In this document: piece after piece, positions 48,750 to 58,162 of the stretch
Numbering within the stretch: position 1 is the stretch's first letter
How the letters are laid out: the number at the start of each line of letters is the position of its first letter
DNA from: Agrococcus sp. SL85
Lineage (GTDB): Bacteria > Actinomycetota > Actinomycetes > Actinomycetales > Microbacteriaceae
DNA length: 64,000 bases
Direction of reading: 5' to 3'
NCBI RefSeq assembly: GCF_026625845.1
Contig: NZ_CP113066.1
Coordinates: forward strand, 2,356,001 to 2,420,000
The notes under the pieces: model-generated
What the model was told of the DNA's origin: nothing
The model's database searches: none
Seen by the model: the letters and a program-made list of their open reading frames with translations, nothing else
Made by a program: the position numbers and the translations under genes

Positions 48750-49880
48750 ATGACGGACAACGAGAGGAACGGCATGTCGGCCGAAGGACAGTCGGCTCCG
48801 CAGGAGTCGCACGAGGTCGTGCTCGCGGACCGCGGCGCCGCGATCGTGCAGCGGGACGCGTTCGAGAACCCGGGCCTGCCGCCGCACCGCCCGCGCCAGA
48901 CCGACCTGCACCCCGAGAAGGCGGACCGCGCCGAGCGCACGGTCGTCTGGTGGTTCATCGGCTCGATGGTCGGCGCCGTCGTCGCGATCGCGGCGTACAT
49001 CATGGTGCCGATCGTGCCGGGCGACATGGCCTCGGTGCGCTTCAACAACCTCTTCCTCGGCCTCGGCATCGCGCTGTCGCTGCTCGGCATCGGCTTCGGC
49101 GCGATGCACTGGGCGCGTCAGCTCATGAGCGACCACGAGCTCGTCGAGGAGCGCCACCTCACCCGCGGCTCGGAGCAGAGCCGCGCCCGCGCAGTCGAGA
49201 TCTTCAAGCTCGGCGACGAGGAGTCGGGCTTCACGCGCCGCTCCATGATCCGCAACACGCTCATCGGCGCGGTGGCGCTCATGCCGCTGCCCGCAGTCGT
49301 GCTCTTCCGCGACCTCGCCCCGGCGCAGGACGCGGTGGAGGCCATCGCCCACACGTCGTGGCGCCCCGGCACCCGCCTGGCGCTCGACCCGACGGGCACG
49401 CCCATCAAGGCCGACGACGTCACGATCGGCTCGGCCTTCCACGTGATCCCCGAGACGCTCGAGCACGGCGAGGACTACCTCAACCAGAAGGCCCTCGCCT
49501 CCGTCCTGCTCGTACGCCTCCCGCTCGACCGCCTCAACGAGCAGCCCGACCGTGCCGGATGGTCGTACGACGGCATCGTCGCCTACTCGAAGATCTGCAC
49601 GCACGTCGGCTGCCCCGTGGCGCTGTACGAGCAGCAGACCCACCACCTCCTGTGCCCCTGCCACCAGTCGACGTTCGACGTGACCAACCACGCGAAGGTC
49701 GTGTTCGGACCCGCGAAGCGGCCCCTGCCGCAGCTGCCGATCGCGGTGGACGACGAGGGCTACCTGATCGCGCAGCGCGACTTCACGGAGCCGATCGGCG
49801 CGTCGTTCATGGAGCGACTGCACCACATCGACCCCGACCACGTCCCGCTGTCGTCCGCTGAGACGGAGAACCGCGCATGA
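48750..49880 (+). CDS. qcrA: cytochrome bc complex Rieske iron-sulfur subunit
   Basis: A 376-aa protein. Three membrane helices lie in the first half (VVWWFIGSMVGAVVAIAAYIMV and others), again the actinobacterial form. The [2Fe-2S] site is CTHVGC and CPCHQS near residues 285-305. ATG follows the qcrC stop by 2 bases and the end overlaps qcrB by 4 bases. Confidence 0.96.
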   Translation: MTDNERNGMSAEGQSAPQESHEVVLADRGAAIVQRDAFENPGLPPHRPRQTDLHPEKADRAERTVVWWFIGSMVGAVVAIAAYIMVPIVPGDMASVRFNNLFLGLGIALSLLGIGFGAMHWARQLMSDHELVEERHLTRGSEQSRARAVEIFKLGDEESGFTRRSMIRNTLIGAVALMPLPAVVLFRDLAPAQDAVEAIAHTSWRPGTRLALDPTGTPIKADDVTIGSAFHVIPETLEHGEDYLNQKALASVLLVRLPLDRLNEQPDRAGWSYDGIVAYSKICTHVGCPVALYEQQTHHLLCPCHQSTFDVTNHAKVVFGPAKRPLPQLPIAVDDEGYLIAQRDFTEPIGASFMERLHHIDPDHVPLSSAETENRA

Positions 49881-51469
49881 CCGCCGCAGACACGCAGCGT
49901 CCGTCCTTCACCTCGAAGGCATCGAACTACCTCGACGAGCGCACGAGCCTCTCGACCATGGTGTCGACGCTCGGCCGGAAGATCTTCCCCGACCACTGGT
50001 CGTTCATGCTCGGCGAGGTCGCCCTCTACTCGTTCGTCGTGATCCTGCTCTCGGGCACGTTCCTGACGTTCTTCTTCGACCCGTCGATGACGGAGGTCCA
50101 CTACGAGGGCTCGTACGTGCCCCTCAAGGGCATCCAGATGTCGGTCGCGTACCACTCGGCGCTCGACATCTCGTTCGACATCCGCGGCGGCCTGCTCATG
50201 CGCCAGATCCACCACTGGGCGGCGCTGCTGTTCGTGGCCGCGATCGGCCTGCACATGCTGCGCGTCTTCTTCACGGGCGCGTTCCGCAAGCCGCGCGAGC
50301 TCAACTGGGTCATCGGCTTCCTGCTCTTCATCCTCGCGATGGCCGAGGGCTTCACGGGCTACTCGCTCCCCGACGACCTGCTCTCGGGCAACGGCCTCGC
50401 GATCATCAACGGCATGATCAAGGGCATCCCGGTCATCGGCACCTGGACCTCGTACCTGCTCTTCGGCGGCCTCTTCCCGGGCCACGAGATCATCCCGAGG
50501 CTCTTCGTGCTGCACATCATGCTGCTGCCCGCGATCCTCATCGTGCTGCTGGGCCTGCACATGGTGCTCATGGTCGTGAACAAGCACACGCAGTTCGCCG
50601 GCCCCGGCCGCACGAACGACAACGTCGTGGGCGTCCCGGTCATGCCGGCGTTCGCGGCGAAGGCGGGCTCGTTCTTCTTCATCGTGTTCGGCGTGATCGC
50701 GCTCATCGCGGCGACCTTCACGATCAACCCGATCTGGAACTACGGCCCCTACGACCCGTCCCCGGTCTCGGCCGGCACGCAGCCCGACTGGTACATCGGC
50801 TTCGCCGACGGCGCCCTGCGCCTCGCGCCGGGCCTCGAGTCGGAGATCCTCGGCATCACGCTGTCGTGGAACATCCTCCTGCCGATGGCGGTGCTGGGCC
50901 TGTTCATCGTGCTCGTCATGTTCTACCCCTTCATCGAGGCGTGGATCACGGGCGACAAGCGCGAGCACCACATCGCCGAGCGCCCGCGCAACAACCCGAC
51001 GCGCACGGCGATCGGTGCGGCCGGCGTGACCTTCTACGCGGTCATGTGGGCGGCGGCGTCGACCGACCTCATCGCGACGCACTTCCACCTCAACATGTTC
51101 CAGGTGCTGTGGTCGCTGCAGGCGCTCCTCATCATCGGCCCGTTCATCGCCTACTGGCTCACGAAGCGCATCGCCATCGGCCTGCAGAAGAAGGACCGCG
51201 AGATCCTGCTGCACGGCTACGAGTCGGGCAACATCCGCCGGCTCCCGGGCGGCGCGTACATCGAGGTGCACGAGCCCCTCGGCGAGTACGAGTCGTGGCG
51301 CCTGAAGTCGTTCGAGGCCTACGAGCCGGTGATGGTCCGCCCCAACCAGGACGGCAAGATCACCGCGGGCGTCCGCGCCCGCGCCGCGCTCACGCGCTGG
51401 TTCTTCGAGGACCGCGTGCAGCCGGTCACGAAGGGCGAGCTGGAGGCCTCGCACAGCGAGCACCACTGA
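49877..51469 (+). CDS. qcrB: cytochrome bc complex cytochrome b subunit
   Basis: A 530-aa cytochrome b with at least eight helices. Haem-ligand His residues are in YHSALDIS.., RQIHHWAALLFVAAIGLHMLRVFF and the later LFVLHIMLLPAILIVLLGLHMVLMV. It is the target subunit of Q203-type inhibitors in mycobacteria. The C-terminal 100-residue extension is hydrophilic, as in other actinomycetes. Followed by a perfect terminator. Confidence 0.97.
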   Translation: MTAADTQRPSFTSKASNYLDERTSLSTMVSTLGRKIFPDHWSFMLGEVALYSFVVILLSGTFLTFFFDPSMTEVHYEGSYVPLKGIQMSVAYHSALDISFDIRGGLLMRQIHHWAALLFVAAIGLHMLRVFFTGAFRKPRELNWVIGFLLFILAMAEGFTGYSLPDDLLSGNGLAIINGMIKGIPVIGTWTSYLLFGGLFPGHEIIPRLFVLHIMLLPAILIVLLGLHMVLMVVNKHTQFAGPGRTNDNVVGVPVMPAFAAKAGSFFFIVFGVIALIAATFTINPIWNYGPYDPSPVSAGTQPDWYIGFADGALRLAPGLESEILGITLSWNILLPMAVLGLFIVLVMFYPFIEAWITGDKREHHIAERPRNNPTRTAIGAAGVTFYAVMWAAASTDLIATHFHLNMFQVLWSLQALLIIGPFIAYWLTKRIAIGLQKKDREILLHGYESGNIRRLPGGAYIEVHEPLGEYESWRLKSFEAYEPVMVRPNQDGKITAGVRARAALTRWFFEDRVQPVTKGELEASHSEHH

Positions 51470-51484
51470 TCGTCCGCGATCGAC

Positions 51485-51514
51485 GCAGGGCCCGGGGACT
51501 CCCCCGGGCCCTGC
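51485..51514. terminator. terminator after qcrB
   Basis: Perfect 13-base arms GCAGGGCCCGGGG (51485-51497) and CCCCGGGCCCTGC (51502-51514) around a 4-base loop, 15 bases after the qcrB stop. Confidence 0.85.
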
Positions 51515-51611
51515 TCGCGTCCCGGGGCGCTGGGTGCCGGGGCGCGCCTCCGCCCGGTGCGGAATGCCGGGCGCCCGACCGCGGTTGAGGCAGGCGGAGA
51601 GGAACCCACCC

Positions 51612-52655
51612 ATGAGCCAGCTCGCCTTCGGCGTCCACACGTTCGCCTCGGTGCCTGAGGCCGACGGCCGCCCGCTGCCCCACGCGCAGGTGCTGCGCGA
51701 CGTCGTCGCGGAGGGCGTCGCCGCCGACGCCGCCGGGCTCGCGTTCTTCGGCGTGGGCGAGCACCACCGCGAGGACTTCGCGGCGAGCGCGCCCGAGATC
51801 GTGCTCGGCGGGCTCGCGACGGCGACCGAGCGCATCCGGCTCGGCACGGCCGTGACGGTGCTCTCGTCGAACGACCCCGTGCGCGTGTTCGAGCAGTCCT
51901 CGACGCTCGACGGCATCTCGGGGGGCCGCGCGGAGCTCATCGTGGGCCGCGGCTCGTTCGTGGAGTCGTTCCCGCTCTTCGGCTACCGGCTCGAGGACTA
52001 CGAGGCGCTCTTCGACGAGCGCCTCGAGCTGCTCGCCGCGCTCGTGCGCGAGGAGCCCGTGACGTGGTCGGGCCGCCTCCGCAGCCCCCTGCAGGACCAG
52101 GCGGTCCACCCGCGCTCGCACGCGGCCGAGCACGGCGGCCGCATGCCCGTGTGGGTGGGCGTGGGCGGCACGCCGGCCTCGGTGCTGCGCACCGCGACCC
52201 ACGGCTTCGACCTCATGCTCGCGATCATCGGCGGCAGCCCCGCGCAGTTCGCGCCGTTCGCGGGCCTCTACCGGCAGGCGATGGCCGAGCTGCACCCCGG
52301 CACGACCGGCCGCGTGGGCATGCACTCCCCCGGCCTCGTCGCCGAGACCGACGCCGAGGCGCGGGCGCTGCTGGAGCCGCACTGGATGCGCTTCCGCAAC
52401 CGCATCGGCCGGGAGCGCGGCTGGGGCGACGCGACCGCGCGCGAGTTCGAGGCCGCTGCGGCTGAGCACGGCGCGATCTTCGTCGGCAGCCCCGACACGG
52501 TCGCGCAGAAGGTCGTGTGGGCCGTCGAGACGCTGGGCATCGAGCGCTTCGACCTCAAGTACGACTCCGGCACGTCGCACGAGGACAACCTCCGCTCGAT
52601 CCGCCTCTTCGGCGAGGAGGTCGTGCCGCGCGTGCGCGCGCTCCTGGGCCGCTAG
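51612..52655 (+). CDS. LLM class flavin-dependent oxidoreductase
   Basis: A 347-aa luciferase-like TIM-barrel protein: GLAFFGVGEHHREDFAASAPEIVLG, IRLGTAVTVLSSNDPVRVFEQ and DGISGGRAELIVGRGSF. Uses FMN or F420 for oxidation of an unknown substrate. GAGAGG lies about 10 bases before the ATG. Stands alone between the qcrB terminator and a convergent phosphotransferase gene. Confidence 0.9.
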   Translation: MSQLAFGVHTFASVPEADGRPLPHAQVLRDVVAEGVAADAAGLAFFGVGEHHREDFAASAPEIVLGGLATATERIRLGTAVTVLSSNDPVRVFEQSSTLDGISGGRAELIVGRGSFVESFPLFGYRLEDYEALFDERLELLAALVREEPVTWSGRLRSPLQDQAVHPRSHAAEHGGRMPVWVGVGGTPASVLRTATHGFDLMLAIIGGSPAQFAPFAGLYRQAMAELHPGTTGRVGMHSPGLVAETDAEARALLEPHWMRFRNRIGRERGWGDATAREFEAAAAEHGAIFVGSPDTVAQKVVWAVETLGIERFDLKYDSGTSHEDNLRSIRLFGEEVVPRVRALLGR

Positions 52656-52680
52656 CGAGCCCGCGCGACCGGTGCGCCGC

Positions 52681-53851
52681 TCAGGCGAGCACCGCGGCGG
52701 CGCGCTCGAGGAGCCGCTGCGCGACCGCCGCGCCCCGCTCGTCGCCGCGGCCCGCGCTCGCGAGCGCGTGCCCGAGCAGGTGCGTCGCGGCGATCGCGGC
52801 CGTGCGCCCGTCGCCCCGCCAGGCCGCCTGCAGGCTCGTCGGCGAAGGCGGCGAGCGCTGCCGCCGCGGCCTCCGAGCCGGAGCGCTCGGCCGCCGAGAC
52901 GACCACGTGCCCGAAGAGCGCGCCCGCGTCGTCGGCGGGATCGCCGCGGCCCGCGGTGTCGATGTCGAGGATGCCCGTGATGCGGGAGGGGTCGGCCGCG
53001 TCGACGAAGATCTGCCCGAGGTGGAGGTCGCCGTGGATCGTGACGGGACCCGGCACCGCGGTGGCCGCGTAGCGGCGCCGCACGACCTCGGCGAGCCTCG
53101 CCGTCTCGCGCGCGAACAGCGGCGAGGTCTCCTCCATGCGCTCCGCGTACCACTCGACGCGGCGCGCGAGCGACTCGCGGGCCGCGACCTGCACGGGCAC
53201 GCTCGCGATGTGCCGCGCGAGCTCCTCGAGGCCCTGCGCGAAGCGGGGGCGGTCGATGCGGTCGAAGACGTCGATCGCGGGCACGCCCGGCAGCTCCTCG
53301 AGCAGCACGAGCCCGGCGTCCGAGAACCCGAGCGAGCGGGGCACCGGCACGCCCGCGGCGCGGAAGCGCTCGTGCAGGTCGTGGATCGTGGCGGCGAGCG
53401 TCGGGTGCACGACCTTCGCGAACCAGCTGCGCTCGCCCGTGTCGACCCGCAGCACCGCGCGCTTGCCCGGTCGGTATGCCTCCATGCGCAGGCGGGCGCC
53501 CTCGGCCTCGATGCCGAACTTGCCCAGCACGACGCCCGCGGCCTCCGGGTAGGAGACGGCCGGCAGCGAGGGCAGCGCCGGGTCCTGCGGGTACGCCCAC
53601 GCCGTCAGCCGACGGCCGGAGGCGTCGACGAGCTCGACGGTGTGCTCGTCGACGGGCGCGCTCGGCGAGGTGTTCACGTAGATCGTCACGCGCTCGACGT
53701 CGCCCTCGGCCGTGCGGACGCTGCACGCGTAGCCGACGATGAAGCCCTCGTTGACGGGCTCGGCGTCCTTCTGCGCGAAGTCGACGAGCTCCCGCCCGCT
53801 CTCGGCGACGAGCCGCATGAGCACGGCGGCGGCGTTGTCCAGCACGGTCAC
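52681..53851 (-). pseudogene. aminoglycoside phosphotransferase-like kinase, frameshifted as assembled
   Basis: A protein of about 390 aa with an APH/choline-kinase fold: TIHGDLHLGQIFVD (catalytic HGD..N-like loop, here with Gln) and GILDIDTAGRGDPADD (metal Asp). The first 100 residues are a separate domain. The frame breaks at 52832-52838 (AGGCTCG on the plus strand). Reading AGGCGCTCG restores ADERLQAAWRGDGRTAAIAATHLLGHAL and an end at 52681. Substrate unknown; sugar or maltose-like kinase activity is as plausible as drug phosphorylation. Start GTG 53851 is one of two close GTGs. Confidence 0.7.
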
Positions 53852-53917
53852 ATCATGCACGCTCGCGGCTGGGAGCGGCAGCGGCGCGCGAGCGCGTGCG
53901 CGGCATAGGCTGACCGC

Positions 53918-54982
53918 ATGCGATGGCTGGGCCTGCTCCTCACCGAGCAGCAGGTGTCGTGGCTGCAGGTGCTGAAGACCTCCGTCGCGATCGTCGTCGC
54001 CTGGTTCGCCTCGCAGCTGCTGCTGGGCGTGCCCATGCCGATCTTCGCCGCGATCGCCGCGCTGCTGGTCGTCGCGCCGAGCGTCAACCAGTCGCTCGGC
54101 AAGGGCCTCGAGCGCTCCGCCGGCGTGCTGGGCGGCGTCGTGCTCGCATGGATCGCAGGCCTCGTCGAGGCGCCCCTCGGGCTCCAGGGCGGCGAGCTCG
54201 TCGTGCTCGTCGTCGTCGTCGCCGCCGTCGTGCTCGCGCGCCTGCTGCGGCTCGCGCCGATGGCCGCGAACCAGGTGCCCATCAGCGCCATGATCATGCT
54301 CGCGCTCGGCGCGGGCAGCGGCCCGGAGTACGGCCTCGAGCGCATCGTCGAGACCCTCATCGGCGCCGTGTGCGCCCTCGTCGTCAACGTCGCGATCGTG
54401 CCGCCCGTGCAGCACGAGCCCGCGGAGCGCTCGCTGCGCGACCTCGCGCACGCGATCGCCGACGCCTTCGACCGCGTCGCCGGCGCGCTCACCGGCCGGC
54501 CCGAGGACAGCACGCGGCTGCTCGCCGACGCCCGCGGGCTGCGGACCCGCATCCAGGCGGCGCGGGCGTCGATGGACGCGCTCGAGGACTCCCTGCGGCT
54601 CAACCCCCGCGGCCGATCGCTCGTCGCGCGCATCGAGCGCGACGAGCGCCTGCTGCTGGCGCTCTCGGTGCTCTCGAACCGCGTCATCGGCATGTCGCGC
54701 TCGATCGCCGATCACCCCGACCTCGACCTCGCCGGCGAGCCGACCGTCGAGCGCATCGGCGAGGAGTCGCGGCGCATCGCGCACGAGGTGCGCGCGCTCG
54801 TCGACCGCCACGCGCACGCCGACGGCCGCACCTCGACGATGCCGACGCTCGACGGCCCGATGCTCACGAGCCCCATCGTCGTGCCCGCGCCGCACCCCGA
54901 GCACTGGGTGCTCATCGGGGCGCTGCTCGAGGACCTGCGTCAGGCGAGGGAGTCGCTCGAGGCGGGCGACGGCGGCGAGTAG
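53918..54982 (+). CDS. FUSC/ArAE-type aromatic acid exporter family protein
   Basis: A 354-aa protein: about six helices in the first 160 residues (VLKTSVAIVVAWFASQLLLG, LVVLVVVVAAVVLARLL, LIGAVCALVVNVAIVPPV), then a cytosolic helical domain. This is the half-size FUSC architecture. The last 43 bases overlap the convergent 171-aa gene. Transported substrate unknown. Confidence 0.85.
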   Translation: MRWLGLLLTEQQVSWLQVLKTSVAIVVAWFASQLLLGVPMPIFAAIAALLVVAPSVNQSLGKGLERSAGVLGGVVLAWIAGLVEAPLGLQGGELVVLVVVVAAVVLARLLRLAPMAANQVPISAMIMLALGAGSGPEYGLERIVETLIGAVCALVVNVAIVPPVQHEPAERSLRDLAHAIADAFDRVAGALTGRPEDSTRLLADARGLRTRIQAARASMDALEDSLRLNPRGRSLVARIERDERLLLALSVLSNRVIGMSRSIADHPDLDLAGEPTVERIGEESRRIAHEVRALVDRHAHADGRTSTMPTLDGPMLTSPIVVPAPHPEHWVLIGALLEDLRQARESLEAGDGGE

Positions 54983-55455
54983 GGCGCGAGCCACTGCAGC
55001 TGCCAGAACTCGTCGGCCGAGAGCTCGAACGAGTGGGTGTCCTTCGAGACGGCGCGCCGCACCTCGTCGGGGTCGAGCGCGGGGCGCGCGAGGATCGTGA
55101 CGGCGCTCTGGCGCAGCAGCGCGGAGCGGCCGAAGTGGATCGCGATGATGTCGGGCGTCGCGGGCGTGTCGGAGACGACGTAGGCGCTCGCGAGGAGCCG
55201 CGAGCGGCCGTGCATGCGCCACGAGAAGTGCCGCCCCGCCCAGGCCGCCTCGGCCTCGACCTCGCGATCGCCCTTGTCGGGCCGGTGGTACTCGTAGACC
55301 TCGCGGAGCTGCAGCGGCGAGGGCTGCACGAGCTCGAACGTGACGCGCGGGTTCTTGCGCTCCGCGCTCATCCAGTACGGGAAGGTCGTCGCGCGGATCG
55401 CCCAGGTGCCGCGCAGCAGCCGGGCGAGCTCGGCGGGATCGGCGACGCGTGACAT
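54940..55455 (-). CDS. hypothetical protein (171 aa)
   Basis: A soluble 171-aa protein with aromatic-rich segments (TWAIRATTFPYWMSAERKNPRVTFELV, REVYEYHRPDKGDREVE, SWRMHGRSRLLASAYVV) and a closing EFWQLQWLAPY. Composition is that of a real folded protein. The beta-strand and Trp pattern is lipocalin-like to my eye, but no family is assigned. Divergent from the HD-domain gene. Confidence 0.65.
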   Translation of the reverse strand: MSRVADPAELARLLRGTWAIRATTFPYWMSAERKNPRVTFELVQPSPLQLREVYEYHRPDKGDREVEAEAAWAGRHFSWRMHGRSRLLASAYVVSDTPATPDIIAIHFGRSALLRQSAVTILARPALDPDEVRRAVSKDTHSFELSADEFWQLQWLAPYSPPSPASSDSLA

Positions 55456-55490
55456 GGGCCAAGGATAGCCACCCCGGCTACGCTCGCGTC

Positions 55491-55955
55491 ATGGCGCACG
55501 ACGACCTCGAGCGGGCGATCGTGCTCGCAGCCCGCGCGTACGACGGTCGCGTCGACCGCCAGGGCGACCCCTACGTCGCCCACGCGATCCGCGTCATGCA
55601 CGCCGTCGAGGGCGACGACGCCAAGGCCGTCGCGATCCTGCACGACGTCTTCGAGTGGGGGCGCATCTCGCTGCGCGAGTTCACGGGCGCGAAGCTGCCG
55701 AAGCGCGTCGTCGACGCGGTCGACGCGCTGACGAAGCGCGAGGGCGAGACGCTCGCGGAGCACGCCGAGCGCGTCCGCGCGAGCGAGCTCGCCGTGCGCG
55801 TCAAGCGCGCCGACCTCGTCGACAACGCGCTCGAGAGCAGGCTCGACCGGCTGCCCTCGAAGGGCCAGCGGGAGCGCCTCGTGGGGATGTACCGCGAGAC
55901 GGCCGAGCTGCTCGGCTGGAGCCTCGACGAGCTCTGCGGCCGCGAGGTGCGCTGA
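55491..55955 (+). CDS. HD-domain protein (RelA/SpoT hydrolase-like)
   Basis: A 154-aa protein with an HD-type pattern: AARAYDGRVDRQGDPYVAHAIRVMHAV, then AVAILHDVFEWG (HD pair) and RVKRADLVDNAL. This resembles the (p)ppGpp-hydrolase domain of small alarmone hydrolases, without a synthetase part. A phosphohydrolase role is likely; the nucleotide is not determined. ATG chosen at 55491 as the conserved part begins there. Confidence 0.8.
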   Translation: MAHDDLERAIVLAARAYDGRVDRQGDPYVAHAIRVMHAVEGDDAKAVAILHDVFEWGRISLREFTGAKLPKRVVDAVDALTKREGETLAEHAERVRASELAVRVKRADLVDNALESRLDRLPSKGQRERLVGMYRETAELLGWSLDELCGREVR

Positions 55956-55965
55956 GCGCGGCGCG

Positions 55966-57096
55966 CTACCAGATGCCCCACGGCCGGCGGCGGACGCGGC
56001 GCTCGATCGGCAGCAGCAGGCGCAGGAAGAGCGCGTAGCGACGCTCGTCGAGCACGAGGTCGTGGCTCGGCAGGTGGTCGACGATGGGGCCGAACAGCCG
56101 CTTGAAGATGCCCGGGCCGTGCATGCGGTGCGTCTCGTCGTCGGCGCGCCACGAGGGCGGCGTCGCGTAGGTGTCGTACACCTCGCGGCCCTCGTGCTCC
56201 TTGAACCACTGCATCGCCGTCCAGCGGATGAGGTGCGCGCCGCCGCGGATGGCCCGGTCGGGCACCGAGCCGCCGTCCTTCGCGAGCGCGTAGCGGCCGA
56301 AGCCGATCATGAAGGCGGAGGCCTGCGGGCCCTCGTGGGCGCCGTCGTAGCCGAACCAGAAGTGGCCCTGGCCGCGCTCGCACAGCTCCGACCAGAGCTG
56401 GTGGTAGTAGGCGTAGGGCTTCATGGTGTCGACGCCCTTGCCGCCCGCGACGGTCTGCATGAGCGCGTACATCTGCTCGTACGTCGCCTCCGAGTGCTCG
56501 ACCTTCTCGACCCGGTAGCCGTGCTTCTCGGCGTTGCGGATGTGGTTGCGCAGCTTCTTGTTGAAGCCCGCGAAGATCTCCTCGACCGTGGGCGTCAGGT
56601 CGACGAGCACGGTGTGGACGTTCTGCTGGATCGTGTTGGCCGCGCGGAACCCGGCCTCGGCGAGCGCGGCGCGGCCCTCCTCGGTGTCGAGCACGTAGGG
56701 CTCGACCTTCACGGCGTAGACGCCGCGCGCCTCGGTGCCGCGCGCGCGGCGGATGGCGTCGGCGATGCCGGCCAGGTCGTCGAGGGCAGCGCCGGGGCCG
56801 AGCGGCAGGTACCAGAAGCGGCCGGCGAGGCTGCGGTGCTCGAGCGCGAGCACGAAGACGCGCTCGACGGGCTCGTCGGGCTCCGGCTCGCCCTCGGGCG
56901 GGTCCTCGACGCCGCGCTCGAGGACGAGGAAGCGCGGGATGAGCCGCTCGGTGGCCTTGAGGCGCGCGTAGGCGACGCCCTGCGTCCACTGCCCGCCGTC
57001 GGGGTTGTGCTGCACGAGGTCGTCCCACTCGGCGAGCTCGTGCTGCGCGGCGCGTCGGAGGCTCCAGGGGCGATCCGCGGTCGTCTGCTCGGTCAT
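55966..57096 (-). CDS. FemX/FemAB-like aminoacyltransferase (third in operon)
   Basis: A 376-aa GNAT-fold tRNA-dependent peptidyltransferase-like protein: ELAEWDDLVQHNPDGGQWTQGVAYARLKATERLIPRFLVLE, NKKLRNHIRNAEKHGYRVEKVE and FWFGYDGAHEGPQASAFMIGFGRYALAKDGGS. The family adds amino acids to the peptidoglycan stem peptide to form interpeptide bridges. It is 7 bases after the second copy. Compared with copies one and two it has an acidic insertion (EDPPEGEPEPDEPVE). Confidence 0.88.
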   Translation of the reverse strand: MTEQTTADRPWSLRRAAQHELAEWDDLVQHNPDGGQWTQGVAYARLKATERLIPRFLVLERGVEDPPEGEPEPDEPVERVFVLALEHRSLAGRFWYLPLGPGAALDDLAGIADAIRRARGTEARGVYAVKVEPYVLDTEEGRAALAEAGFRAANTIQQNVHTVLVDLTPTVEEIFAGFNKKLRNHIRNAEKHGYRVEKVEHSEATYEQMYALMQTVAGGKGVDTMKPYAYYHQLWSELCERGQGHFWFGYDGAHEGPQASAFMIGFGRYALAKDGGSVPDRAIRGGAHLIRWTAMQWFKEHEGREVYDTYATPPSWRADDETHRMHGPGIFKRLFGPIVDHLPSHDLVLDERRYALFLRLLLPIERRVRRRPWGIW

Positions 57097-57103
57097 GGCT
57101 CCC

Positions 57104-58162
57104 CTAGCGCAGCGCGTCGGTGCCGGGCTTCAGGCGCCACTCGATGCGGCGGACGAGCCGCTCCCACAGCCGGTGGCGCACGGGGCGCAGCACGATGTCG
57201 AACGAGGGCAGGTAGCTCACGACCGGCCCGAACTTCTTCTTGAACTGGCCGACGCCGTGGTACCAGTGCGTCGTGTCGTCCATGAGCTCCGGCCTAGGCG
57301 TGCCGCACAGGTCGAAGGCCGCCTTGCCGTCGGCGGCGGCGTCCTGCATCGCGCGCCACAGCAGCAGCGCGGCGCCGCCGGCGATCGAGCGCACGGGGCG
57401 CGAGCCGCCGTCCTTGTAGACGGCGGTGCGGCCCGCGAGGGTGACGAAGATCGCGGCCTGCGCGTCGGCCGAGTCGTCGTCGTAGCCGAAGTAGAAGCGG
57501 CCGTTGCCGGTCTTGGCGAACTCCGTCCAGAACAGCCGGTAGTAGGCGTACTCGCGCATCGCGGCGACGCCCTTGCCGCCGTTGATCGTCTTCAGCAGCT
57601 CGTAGAAGCGCACCATGTCGGCCTCGGTGGCGTCGGCCGCCTCGATCCGCTCGACCCGGTAGCCCTTGTTCTCGGCACCCCGGATCGACGAGCGGAGCTT
57701 CTTCTGGAAGTCCATGATGAGGTCGTCGCCGCGCGTGAGGTCGAGCACGACCGTGTGCGTCAGCAGCTGCATGTCGCGGCTGCGCACGGCGCCCGTCGCC
57801 TCCATGCGCGCGACGAGCTCGGGGCTCCGCAGCAGGTGCGGCTCGACCTTGATGGCGAGGAGGCCCTCCTGCGCGAGGCCGAAGGCGCGGATCGCCGCGA
57901 CCATGCCCTCGAGGTCGTCGCAGGTCGGGCCGAGCGGCACGTACCAGTAGCGGCCGAGCCAGACCGTGCCCTCGTGGGCGAGCGCGTAGACGGTCTCGGC
58001 GCCCTCGACGACGAGGAAGCGCGGCTCGAGCCGGTCGTAGCGCTTGATGGCGGCCATCGCGCGCGCGCCGGTCATGATGCCGCCGTCGGGGTTCGTCTCG
58101 ATGAGCTCGTCCCAGCGGGCGATCTCGTCGTCGGTCGCGAAGCGGACGCTCGTGGCGGTCAT
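57104..58162 (-). CDS. FemX/FemAB-like aminoacyltransferase (second in operon)
   Basis: A 352-aa paralogue: DEIARWDELIETNPDGGIMTGARAMAAIKRYDRLEPRFLVVE, QKKLRSSIRGAENKGYRVERIE, FYFGYDDDSADAQAAIFVTLAGRTAVYKDGGSRP and a common ending SFDIVLRPVRHRLWERLVRRIEWRL. Start ATG overlaps the stop of the first copy by 4 bases. Predicted peptidoglycan bridge enzyme. Confidence 0.9.
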   Translation of the reverse strand: MTATSVRFATDDEIARWDELIETNPDGGIMTGARAMAAIKRYDRLEPRFLVVEGAETVYALAHEGTVWLGRYWYVPLGPTCDDLEGMVAAIRAFGLAQEGLLAIKVEPHLLRSPELVARMEATGAVRSRDMQLLTHTVVLDLTRGDDLIMDFQKKLRSSIRGAENKGYRVERIEAADATEADMVRFYELLKTINGGKGVAAMREYAYYRLFWTEFAKTGNGRFYFGYDDDSADAQAAIFVTLAGRTAVYKDGGSRPVRSIAGGAALLLWRAMQDAAADGKAAFDLCGTPRPELMDDTTHWYHGVGQFKKKFGPVVSYLPSFDIVLRPVRHRLWERLVRRIEWRLKPGTDALR